A stretch of DNA of 64,000 bases from Chamaelirium japonicum. Taxonomy: Eukaryota > Streptophyta > Magnoliopsida > Liliales > Melanthiaceae. Shown here piece after piece: positions 1-11,800 of this stretch. The stretch is from assembly GCA_947650365.1 (NCBI GenBank), contig OX393553.1:37737947-37801946 (forward strand), read 5' to 3'. Both the position numbers and the translations under genes were made by a program. The notes under the pieces are model-generated. The model did no database searches. It was not told where the DNA came from and saw only the letters and a program-made list of their open reading frames with translations. Position 1 is the stretch's first letter. Each line of letters begins with the position of its first letter.

Positions 1-3000
1 GAGCAACGAGGCGGGCCTTGTGCCGCTCAATGGATCCATCAGGTTGAGTCTTGACTTTGAATATCCACTTGCAACTAACAGGCACCACGCCTGAGGAACA
101 AGGCACTAAATCCCATGTCTGGGTCCGCTGTAAAGCCTCAAGCTCAACTGACATGGCCTGCTGCCACTCTGAATGTAAAGCTGCCTCACGGTACAATTGG
201 GGCTCCCGGTGGGTGTGAAGAGCAGTAAGAAAAGCCTAATAAGATGGCGAATAGGAGGCAATGGCAGAGTAGCCAGAGGACTCAGGAGAGTCAGAGGTAA
301 AGGCAGAGTAGCCAAACTTGTCCGGAGAGTAGTCATATTTGTCAGGAGGGTGATGTTCGCGCGTCGGGTAGCGCCGAATAGGAGCAGGATCCACGACCGG
401 GGAGGAGGGAGCAGCAGCATCAGGCGAGGGAGTACCAGTGTGACTCGACTCTGGAGAAGCTGCAGACCGACGAACATAGACACGAGTAACAGGTGGTGAT
501 GGAGATGGCGAGGGAGGCAGAGGAGGTGGTGGTGGTGGTGGTGGAGGTGGCGGGAAAGATGGAGGTGGAGAAGGCGTGGGTGGGGCAGCAGAAAACAGAG
601 GTAAAACGGGGATGTGGAGAAGTGATGAGGGCGAGGAGGGTGACGCAGGAGGCAAGGAAAGATCCCGAGACTTAGGGGAAAAGTACGAGACATCTTCAAC
701 AAAGAAAACGTGACGGGAGACACGGATCCGGCGAGCCAAGGGATCGTAACAACGATACCCCTTGTGCTCCCGACTGAGCCCCAAGTGAACACACCTAACA
801 AATCTCGCAGAGAATTTGGTGCGCTCACGGGGAGGAAGAAGAACGAAGCACATTCAGCCAAACGTGCGAAAAAGAGAGTAGTCAGGTGGGCTGGAGTGAA
901 GGCGCTCATATGGGGTGGCACCGGACCTAGCAGACGACGGAGTGATGTTGATGAGGTGGACAGCCGTCATGACAGCTTCAGCCCAGTAGGAGTGAGGAAC
1001 AGACGCAGAGAGAAGCAAGGCTCGTGTGGTCTCAAGGACATGACGATGCTTGCATTCGGCAACTCCGTTCTGCTCATGGGTGTGGGGACAGGATTGCTGG
1101 TGAAGAGTGCCGTGAGATTGAAGAATCTCACACATCTTAGAGGAGAGATACTCCTTGGCACAATCAGACCGAAAAGTCTTGATGCGCCGACCAAAGTGAG
1201 TATGTATCATAGTGGTGAATCTCCTAAAGATGTGAGGGACTTCAGACCGGTGACGCATAAGATAAACCCAGGAGCATCTAAAGTAGTCATCGATAAAACA
1301 CACATAATACATGAAACCAGAAATAGAAGCAACAGGTGCAGGATCCCAAAAATCAGAATGTACTAAATCAAATAAAGCATCAGATTGAGAAGCACTAGCA
1401 GAGAAGGGAAGAGCTAGATGCTTTGCCAGTCTACAACCCGTACAAACAAAGAGAGGGGAGAAGGACGCTCGACCCAAAGCGCCTGAACAGAAAACGCTTT
1501 TGAGTCGATCACTCGATATATGACCTAACCTTCTGTGCCACAGGTCGGCGTCAGAAGTAACAGACATGACAGACGCAACAGGAACATAAGACATATGTAG
1601 ATGGTCCAGCTGGTAAAGTCCTGTTCTACGGCCTAGCCCAATCCTCTGACCCATCCGCGAATCCTGCACAACACAAACAAAAGGGGTGAAGGTGACAGTC
1701 AGTCCAGAGTTGCAAAGAGAGCTGATAGAAATCAGATTAATGTTAAGGCGGGGGACGGGGTCAGGCGACCAGAAGGATCAGAGGTAGTAGTGATGGATCC
1801 ATATTGCGGAATAGGGACTAAAGTCCCATCCGCAATGCGGACCTCTAGGTGAGTGGGAGTAGGAGAACAGTAAGTGAGTACAGTGGAGTCAAAGGTAAGG
1901 TGACAGGAGGTACCCGAATCGAAGATCCATAGAGCAGTAGTACCAGAGGTGGCAGACAAGACGTGAGCAGTCGCAGAGCCAGTAGAGGCTAGGTGGCGAA
2001 GGAGGAGCTCCTCGAGGCGCTGAAGACGGTCCGGCTCAGGCGCGGAAGAAGATGCAGTGGTAGCAGTGGGGAGCGTCGAGGGCTCTATAGTAGCCGCTGT
2101 ACCACTAAAGTGGCGGAAGGAGGACGGACCACGTCCACGACACCGTCCACCTCGACCGCCTCGTCAATCTTCTCGGGAAGCAGGAGCTCAGCGTGATACT
2201 CTCATCCGAACCCCAGCGGGGGTTGCGTGGAGGACGTGTAGTACATTCACACTTCATGTGTCCGGGCTCCTTGCAGTAGTGACAGAAGACAGACTCATCG
2301 GAGAACCCGGCCGCCAGGACGGTGTCTGAGCTAGGAGCAAGTGGAGGAGGATGAGTACCCTGAGTCTGAAGGCGAGTCTCCTCATCGACCAAGACAAGCA
2401 GGGCATCCTCTAGTCGAGGGAGTGGCTCACGGTGCAGGAGCTGAGCAGCGATAAGAGCAAAGTCCGGCTGAAGCACTGCCAGGAACTGGTGAAGGTGGCC
2501 CTCATCGAGGTAGCGCTGGAAATCCCTAGAGCGTGGGCAAGCACACCGCTCCGGGATCAAGGTGTCCAGCTCATGCCAGTAAACACTCATCAGACTGAAG
2601 AAGTCCTGAATCGTACGCCCCCCTGACGGGCAAACTACGAGTCACAAATAAGTTGATGCCGGCGTGTGCCGCCGAGCGGGAGAAACCGGTCCAGGAGATA
2701 CTCCCACATCACGTGCGCTGTAGGAAGGCGGCCGATGGGAGCAAGGAGCGGACGAACAAAGGAGTCCAAAAGATAGGCCCGGATGGTCTGATCGTGGCGA
2801 CGCCATGTAAGAGCAGCAGCCGTAGCTGCCGTGGTAGTAGTCGTGACGGTAGCAATCGCAGCAGAAGACGCGGCGCTGCTGGTGACAGAGGAGGAGCCAG
2901 AGGAGGCAGCGGGAGGATCATCACCGGTGATGTGACCCCAAAGATCACGACTGGAGAGCGCGGCCTCGACGGTGAGCGACCAATCAAGCCAGTCGCTGGC

Positions 3001-3591
3001 CGAGAACAACTGAAAGGTGACCGCCTTCAGCGGTGGAGAGATCGCAACGACGGACGGCACGGTAGGAGATTCCATGGAGGAAACTCAAAAGGAGAGAGGA
3101 GCCGGGAGAGGGCTTACGGGTGAAGGGGAGGGGCCGGGGGGGGGGGGGTGACGGGCGGAGGAGAGAGGTCGGGGGGGCCGAACGGGCGAAGGAGGGGTCG
3201 AGGGGGCCGGGCGGGCGGAGGAGAGGTGTCGGGGGGGCCGAGCGGGCGGAGGGGAGGGGTCGGGGAATCAGGGCGGGCGGAGGAGAGGGGTCGAGGGGGC
3301 CGGGCGGGCGAAGGAGAGGGGTCGGGGGGGCCGGGAGGGCGGAGAAGAGGGCTGGGGAAGGCCGGAGGTGGGCTGCCAGACGGAGGGGAGACCGGAGGTG
3401 GCTGCCGTCGTCGCCGTCGTCGCACGAGAAAACCGTAGAGCTCTGATACCATGTTAGGAGATGACGGCTAGGGTTTGGAGAGAATGGAAATGATTCTCAT
3501 TGAGGGACTGAAGCCCAATATATAAGTACATGTATACACATAGAACCCGACCCGACTGTACATAGAACAAGACCCAGTATATACATTAACA
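1..3591 (-). mobile_element. Copia LTR retrotransposon, broken, runs off the left edge
   Basis: The 5' LTR is at 3452-3591 (TGTTAGG..TTAACA, 140 bp) and is followed leftward by a tRNA-iMet type primer site at 3441-3451, a G-rich tandem-repeat leader (about 3118-3435), and gag from about 3075. The gag, protease and integrase regions continue toward base 1. It is the same family as the whole copy at 45442-50650, but several breaks are present, so it is an older, dead copy. It lies in the last intron of the SYTF-like gene, in the same orientation. Confidence 0.88.
3118..3435. repeat. G-rich tandem-repeat leader of the left Copia
   Basis: Units of about 48 bp built on GGGCGGAGGAGAGGGGTCG plus GGGGGGCC, located between primer site and gag of the broken Copia. 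Confidence 0.8.
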
Positions 3592-3904
3592 GTTAGCATC
3601 CAGTTTCTTGGATTTGAATCCATCAAAGGTGGACTCCTCGAATCTGGTGGAATCCGCATCTTCCCCCCCATCTTCTCTTCCCGCCTTTTTATATCTATCA
3701 AAATCCTAATTCCATTGTGTGATTGATCATTGACGGTTGCCACAAATTCGCTTGGTTTCTCCGTGAAGAAGCAATTGAAGAAGGTAGACAACGAAGAAGA
3801 GGAAAATATAACATAGAAGTCTCTCTACTTCTTTTTTATTTCTTCCCCGCAAGAAGCACTCGGCCAGCCCCCTTTTGTTCCTCTGTTCCTGTCTGTGTGA
3901 AGAA

Positions 3905-5412
3905 GTCATGCCCCCCCGTCCTCTATTTTTACGTGAAACAGAGGCCTTCCTTTCACGGTGACCGCACGCAGGGCACCCCCTGGTGTAATTTCGAGCATCC
4001 AAGGCACCCAGATTACTGTGAGCACCCCTAGCTGCAAGCAAAAGTTATTGAGGGCACCCTACCCCCCCCCCCCCGGAATGCATATTTACTGTTTTGAGGC
4101 CGATTCGAAGCTCTTTCCAAGAAGATTTTAGCTGAGATTCGCTTGTTCATTTAAAGATTGATTAAGGTAATATCCTTCCATTGTTCCATCTTTATTTGGA
4201 GATGATCCAAGGATTTTTAGATTGATTTCCGAGAGACCCCGTATCTCAACCCTCATCAATTTGGTATCAGAGCTTCAGTCATCATGTCCTACCATGATGA
4301 CCGATCTTACGATAACCCTCAACCAAATCATACTGGAGCCTATGCTCGATTTCTTTCATCAACAAGATCATTCCGATACATCCTATCGCCGATATCAGAT
4401 TGAGAAGAACAAAGTGCCTATGATATTGCAAAGGCATTTGCCTTGAATATGCTAATGCAACAATTCACACAATGGTTCCTCTACGATTCTCCTAGTTGGA
4501 CTCGACAACAAAGATGCACCCATATTATCAATGTGCTTTTTGAAATTATAAATTAATGGACATAACTGAAGACCCAAGCACAAGTCAAACAACAATAGTG
4601 GGAACAGCAGCAGGCAAGAGGCATCAATCGTTGTATGAGATACGCCCATTGATCAGCCATATTGGGACTCAGGATGCATCACCGCCACTGTCGGTGTCAT
4701 CAATGGAGATTCCTAATACAAAACTTGACAAGCTTCCTCTGACAAAGCCTCTGATCCCAATAGAGCTCCACCTTTGCCTCTAATGGAGCTTTTGCCTCCA
4801 CCTTGATCTATAGTGAAGCTTCTGCCTCTGCCTTTGCTTCCAGTGGAGCACTTAGCCGAGCTGCTACTAGATGTCGACTTCAGCCCACTGGCCCCGATAT
4901 ACTTCATCAGGCTAGATCTTCCACCCCCGGCTCTGGTACTCTACCTGTCTAACTTGGGTGCTACTACCTTCTTAGCTTTCGGTCCCGGATCAACACCATA
5001 AACTTTTACACATGGGACCCAGGAAATGAATATGGTGGGACATGATCACATCTACTAGGCCTACATCATCTTCTACCCCATTCCTTCTCCCCCCCCCCCC
5101 CCCCCCCTTCTCTCCTCTTCTGTTCTACGTTAAACAGAGACCTTCCTTTCAAGGTGACCGTGTGCTGGAAAAAAGGGCCGCAGCCCCTCGGTGTAATTTC
5201 AAGCACCCTGGGCACCCGGATTGTTATGGACACCCCTAGCAACAAGCATAAAATACTAAGGGCAGCCTAGCCTCCCGTGAATGCAAATTACCTGTTTTGG
5301 GGCTGATTCGAAGTATTTTCAGAGCAGATTTCAACTGGGTTTTGTTTGTTCATTTGAAGATTGATTAAGGTGACATCCTTCGATTGTTCCATTTTTATTT
5401 GGAGATGATATT
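3905..5412 (+). mobile_element. Degraded short LTR-element with two LTR-like repeats
   Basis: About 310 bp at 3905-4215 (CTATTTTTACGTGAAACAG to TTTGGAGATGAT) is repeated at about 5085-5412 with clear divergence. After the left copy comes TTGGTATCAGAGC at 4261-4273, a tRNA-iMet primer site, then a short gag-like start (ATGTCCTACCATGATGACC). The inner part is far too short for a polyprotein, so this is a broken or non-autonomous LTR element. Both repeats carry poly-C tracts. Outer ends and target duplication were not resolved. Confidence 0.45.
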
Positions 5413-5559
5413 ATTTGATTGAATTCAAATCCTAAATAAATAACACAGAGTTATGGTGGGGCTTAGCACTAGTAGCAATCTATTGGAGCAAAAAAAGTTG
5501 GCAATTTCACATGCACCATCACTATCTATATAAAGTAGAAGATTTCCTATGTGTCGTAC

Positions 5560-5865
5560 CTTCCCAGATATCTTATTTGCTTTGCTCAATGCAGTAAGGT
5601 CAGTATATGAATTGGACTTCCTTTGCATTTCGGGAACCCTCCTCGTGACTTGTACATGGATCTCTCCACTTTTTACACCTTGAAGAGGTATCCATTTTTC
5701 AACTGTTTGATTTGGCGGCAACCTTTGATATTCCACAACACAATCACCTATATTTGATGTTGGGAGTACAGCATTGTGATCCTTCACATGCAAAACTAAG
5801 GGACTGCCAATGTCAGGAAACTCTAAAGTCTGGTTCCATTGAGGATTCAGAGTTTTGTAAACCAC
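5560..5865 (-). CDS. SYTF: SYTF-like gene exon 13 (C2C second half)
   Basis: This exon encodes 102 residues, VVYKTLNPQWNQTLEFPD to LSKANKISGK. Acceptor ATGCAG|GTGGTT, donor GGGAAG|GTACGA. It ends C2C and begins a Ser/Thr-rich tail. In the family a coiled-coil-like C-terminal exon follows; it was not found between 1 and 5559, which is filled by retroelement sequence. Confidence 0.9.
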
Positions 5866-8800
5866 CTGCATGACATGTACTAGATTAAAGCATGCAATCT
5901 ATCCATTTGAGACAAGCTTAGAAGAGAAACATCTTGAAAAAAACTTGAGGTGCAATGTAGTACATAGTAATAATGTGTTAGCCCATCCATTTAAAAGAGA
6001 GAGAGAGAGAGAGAGCAATAATCATACATAGTGGTATAGTACAATTGGGATACAAAATAATGATTTAGATTGTTAACGAATGTGCATGCAGTAGTAGCAG
6101 ACGTTCTCAGATTTGGCTAGTGGTTGAAGAATAAGCCTACAGACAATTGAAAGAGCTCAATTCCAGTAACCAAAATACTATGGAAAAAATGTAGCATGCA
6201 TCAGAAAGATTCAAATCTATGAAATATTGCTGCTAAAATATATGGTAAATCATGTGTGATATAACTCTAGGAAGAGAAGGACCTACAATAATTAGATCTT
6301 AAGTGAAACCTCACATTAAGAATTTTCACTGTCTTGGGTAGTGCTGTCCTATGATTTACAAGTTTCCATTATTACAACTACATTAGAAAACTTCTGACCT
6401 CGTATTTCCAGATGTGGAAAAACTGTTGTGCATGTTGTTATGTAGTATGTATAAGTTTCCTCCACAGGAGATCAGATAAAATGTTACAGAGGGATGGAGA
6501 AATGTGATACTATGAGGCCCCTATATCCCATCATTCCACAACTTGGTTTCCCAAAAAAAAATCCCTCATACTAGAAAAGCATAAATTATGGAAAAGAGAA
6601 AAACCTGAAAAAGTTAGTCCAACGAATCCAACCAAAGGAATTGCCCAACTATGGAATAAACTATAAAGATACTTCCACAGATCCAGCGTACAGAGACTTC
6701 CCCCTTGAGTCAGCAACTGGACCAGCAAATAACACAGGCATAGTTCGACGATTCGCAGAACTGATTCGAATTTTTTTCTAATTTGAGAGATAATGGGGAC
6801 GGCCCTAACGACCTCGATAGCATGTGTCGTGTGGTTGCAATGCTGAATGCCCCAGGCAACTTCAGTGCCCCCCTTCCCCCCTTGAAGTCAAGACAACCCA
6901 TTCGTCATGCAGTTGCAGCATGCCCACCGGCAATCCTAACCGTTGGTGTGAAAATTGTCACCCTCTTGTTGTCCTTGTGGCAGGAGCAAAGGATGACACA
7001 TGGTGAAATAGTGGACCCCCTGACAGCAACTTTGACCGATAGATTCACCCCATGGGAATCCATTGCATAATATGATTTCAACCCTTAAAAAACATACGGA
7101 GTTAAAGGACTACATCGACATATCATATTGGACAATAAAGAATTGGCAATGGTAGATATTAAATCTGGCTACTAGGGAAATGGAAATCTCAGGAACATAT
7201 AGGGAAAGCTATCATGGGTGCTTACAAGATGACACAAACCCAAGGTGAAGCATTGAAAATATTTTTCACCAGGAGTATTTGGAATTCTCTCATGAACCCC
7301 CTCTCCATATCGGTGGCAGACCGGGGCCTGCATTGGATTAGATGAAGGGAGAGGAGAGTTCCAATCAAGTGGTATAATGGATAATTTAGCACTCTTTCTG
7401 GAGTATTTGGAAAGAGAATAACAATAGAATCTTTGGAAAGTGAAGCAATTACCAAGAGAAAATTTTTGAAGCAAACTGGTTCTTTGGTTAATCTTTCAAT
7501 GACAATTTTATTATGGAAATCAAGGAAGAAAGATTGAGAATTTGTCTTATTTTTTTTAATTTTTCTAGTCATCTTTGACTAAACTTTTGTATATTTTCAT
7601 CACATTTTCAAATAAATTAATAGCATTCTAGGTTGAACCCCCCTCATGGCACATGAGGGATTTCTCAAAAATTGAGTATTGAAAATATTCTGTAAAAAAT
7701 TAGAATAGACTGAGCTCCCTGAATATTATAACGGTGGAGGTCTCAGAGGTGCTTGATGTCGGACGACTTTCGATCGTCGCCTCGAGAGATGGAGAAGGAT
7801 AAGGATGGAGCGTCGCACTCTGATTTCACCGATATCGCACCGACAGCCACACGCCATGAAGGTCTGGCACCATCCCACGTTCCTCTCACAGGAAACAAGT
7901 AGGAAAAATTCTTCTTTATTATTCATTCGATTGATATCTTATTCATCAATAGCAAGGCCTATAAATAGGCTTACAACCCGAATCCAAAAAGATAGAATCA
8001 TATCTTTTAAAATCTAAACAACCTATATTAAATAAACTTGAATCTAATCCCTAAATCTCATCCATAACTGAATTTTAAATTTTGAATATATATTAATCCG
8101 AAAATCAATTAATAATTTCTTAAATTCAGGATTAATAAATATTAAATTTTAAATTAATAAATAACTTAAGTGAGCAAGGGTTGAGCAGTCGAGATGCTCC
8201 CGCATCAAACTCCCTGACTTTGAAAGAACTCGACCTCGAATTCCAGAACTTAAGAAGTCCTGATCACTAGGGTCACCATGGACCGTCTCGAATTCAACAA
8301 CTGGTAATGAAGGTCTAGCTGGTGCGATCGTGCTGCACTGTAGTCACCCCTTGGATCCTACAAGAAAGTGTGGTTGTCATCGATCGAGGACTAAGAGTCA
8401 AAGAAGAATCGACGCATACTAAAGAAAACAACTATTATGGCAAGCTGACAGGGATGGCCAAAAGCAGTGATGCGCAAGTACTATTGGGGAAAGGGTGGAG
8501 ACGGTGGTGGTCAATCTAATCCGAGAAAAACTATGCGCTGAAAAAAGACTCACCCACTGGAGTCAATTGTGGGTTGCAACTCCGTTGTAAGCGAGGGCTC
8601 CACTAATAGAAATGCAGACTCCTCTGCAAGTGACGTTGGTGGCGAAGGTGGGACCGATGGTGTAGACACCGTAGGTGGTGGCACGGGTGGTGGAGCAGAC
8701 TCCTCTGATGGTGGCAACTACACTGAAGGAACTGGTGCGGGTGGAGATGGAGGCATTGTAGGAGGAGATGCTGGTGCAGGAGGCACAACTGATCGAGCTC

Positions 8801-11800
8801 CAGTTGAGGCATAGACTCTGTGCAGCTGCTTGATCATAGCCTCTTGCTCAATCTCGGCCATCAGCTGTATCACATCATCAAATCGTTCTTCAATCGATCG
8901 TCCTTGATGTAGGAACCACTGGACGAATGGGTTGGTTGGCAAAGTCATCCCTCGGGCTCAATCCTTGCATGTGTGGAAGGGTAGAGTTTAAAACCCAATG
9001 TGTTCACCTAGTCTAGGAGTTGTGGATAGAGAGCATTCTTATGGTAGCACATAGTAACCCCTACTGTTGGGGTGCCAGAAAGCTAACATGGGTGCCTGGG
9101 AGCTACAGGAAGGTCGCGGAACGTTGGAACTGGACGGATTCCTTGACAAGGGTGCCTAGGGGCAAGTCGTGATTCTACATTGATGAACCTACTAGGTTGA
9201 GAGAAGAATATGACCAATTGATCCCGCTCAGGAAATCATTCAATATTGGTATTTGGCTTGCCCAAATCCGATGAAAATGAAATTGACATCTCGATCTCCG
9301 AAAGCGTTCAAAAGACATAAGCATATAAAGCAAGTGGATTCGATTCCAATTTAGGTCACGTCCAAATTTATAAACTAGATTTTAGCTTTAATTGAGTTCA
9401 CAAATGGATTTAACTAAGAATGGGTTACTGTTGATGTGGGTTAATGGGTTTGGTCTTGGAAATCAGGTTTTCTTTATAAGGACCGATGGTTCACTGTTTG
9501 GGTTTAAGTGGGCTTGAAGGAAATTGGGTGATGGGTTACAACCCACTAAATGTCAAAGGGTTTCAAGGCTGTTGTTCTTAGGTTTGGGGAAACAATTAAA
9601 AGAGAAGGTTGTGGGGGTATGGGAGATATCTCACAGCGACCGATAAAGAGCTCAATGGGGATGCGCGGTCATGGATGGCAGACAGCAGTGCAAGGCGACT
9701 CGGCGGATCAGCGACGGCGATAAGGCTGCCATGGTGGCTACCAGGTAAGCTTCTTCTTCCTCTTCCTCTTCCTCTTCCTCTTCTTCTTCTTCTTCTCCTT
9801 TTATTTTTCTTTTCTTGCAGTTTTGACCGACCCCACCCCCCTTTTTCTTGCAGGGAGATCGACCGCAACTGGAGATGGCCGTGAGAGTTGGCAGGCCACT
9901 GTGGTGACCGATATCGCAACGGCAGCCTCACGCCATGAAGGCCTCACACCCTCTCATGTTCCTCTCACAAAAAACAAGCAGAAGAAATTCTTCTTTATTA
10001 TTCATTTGATTGATATCTTATTCATCAAAAGCAAGACCTATAAATAGGCTTACATCACGAATCAAAAAGATAGAATCAGATCTTTTAAAATCAAAACAAC
10101 CTATTTTAAATAAACTTGAATTTAACCCCTGAATCTCATCCATAGCTGAATTTAAAATTTTGAATATTTATTAATCAAAAAATTAATTAATAATTTATTA
10201 AATTCCGGATTAATAAATATTAAAATTAAAATTAATAAATAAGTTAAGTGAACTGGGGCTGATACCAAGATGCTCCCGCATCAGTGATGCTACAAACATG
10301 AGCTTGATTCTCTTTATGGCTGATGAAAGATAGCACCAGAAAGAAACCAGACTATTCTGATGAAAGTCTTTTGTCTTAAGAAATATAGAATTACGAAAAG
10401 CAATAGGTCCTAATATTTAACACACTATAACTCCCGACTCCCAATGCATAATCGTACATGTCGAGTATCCAGATGTTTTAAGCAAACCAACATATACTAC
10501 CTTGGATATAAGCCTTGTTAAGAAGAGCGAGGGAGAGAGAATAGGTTTGGGGAGAAAAACTCCTTGTATTATCTCATTAATCTCATTTTCATTACATAAG
10601 ACTACCACTCTTTATATAGAGAGAGAATGCACACCATTACGTTACCACAACCGAGGTGGGACTAATAGAATACTAACACACTACATCTAATACCCCCCGT
10701 CAAACTGATGTAAGGTATAAACCGACATCAGTTTGCTTAATAAAAGAAAGGAGAAAAAAAAATTACATCAAATAACCCCCTTTTTTTTATATGATGTAAA
10801 GCAAAGATAGTGCCAGGGCGACCTGCAAGCAAGTCGTTCTGGAAACCCGATTGACCTACAAGCAAGACAACCGAGGAAACCCGGCCAACTTGTAAGCAGG
10901 TCAACCGGGGGAAGTCAATCGGGGGAATTGGCAATGATCACTAAGGATCGGAGCGGAGGAAGCCAACGGTGATGGAAGCCGGCCATAAAGGAGACCGAAA
11001 GGAGAGAGATCGGCTAAGAAAAGATATGAATGCGTGAGACCTCATAGGAGGCAAGCACCCGACTGAAGCAAGTATTTGACACCTCTTAGAAGATCTCAAT
11101 CATCACAGACAAAGAAGAAGGAGAGAATGAAGAGTCGTAGTTCTGATAGGGTCACATGACCAAGGAAAGGAAGAGGATCCAAAAACCGGCGCAAGAATGA
11201 CCGGAACAAGAGAAAATCCAAAAGCCGACACAAGACAAGTGTGACCGGAATGAGAGAGGATCCAATAGCTGGCATAAGACAAGTGTGACCGGAACTAGAG
11301 AGGATCCAAAAGCCGGCACATGACAAGTATGATCGGAACGAGAGAGGATCCAAAAGCCGGCACAAGACAAGTGTGACCAAAACAAGAGAGGATCCAAAAG
11401 CCGGCACAAGACAAGTGTGACCGGAACTAAAGAGGATCCAAAAGCCGGCACAAGACAAGTGTGACCAGAACGAGAGAGGATCCAAAAGCCGGCACGAGAC
11501 AAGTGTGACCAGAACTAGAGAGGATCCAAAAGACGGCACAAGACAAGTGTGACCGGAACGAGAGAGGATCCAAAAGCCGACACAAGACAAGTGTGACCAG
11601 AACGAGAGAGGATCCAAGGGTCACACGACTAAAGAGAAAGAGGATAAAGTCAACCGGCTAAGGAGAGACACCGGAGGGAAAGAAGCTCGATCGGAAGGAG
11701 AGAGAAGATCTCGATCGGCAAGATAAGAAGGGTGTAGATGGACCGGTAGAGCGCCGAGCACAGGGCACAACCGATAGAGCGCAAGGCGCAAGGGGGGAGG

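Noticed and set aside
106-921. Pro/Leu-rich frames beside the left Copia
   Set aside because: Shadow frames of the Pro-rich linker between integrase and reverse transcriptase.
5425-5559. Read-through of exon 13 as the true C-terminus
   Set aside because: The extension has no family similarity and follows a good splice donor.
8569-8814. Gly-rich 81-residue plus-strand ORF
   Set aside because: Antisense shadow of a Pro-rich gag-like stretch in the Gypsy relic.
11096-11624. Cys/Leu-rich repeat proteins on the minus strand
   Set aside because: They are frames of a 44-bp minisatellite inside a non-coding LTR element.
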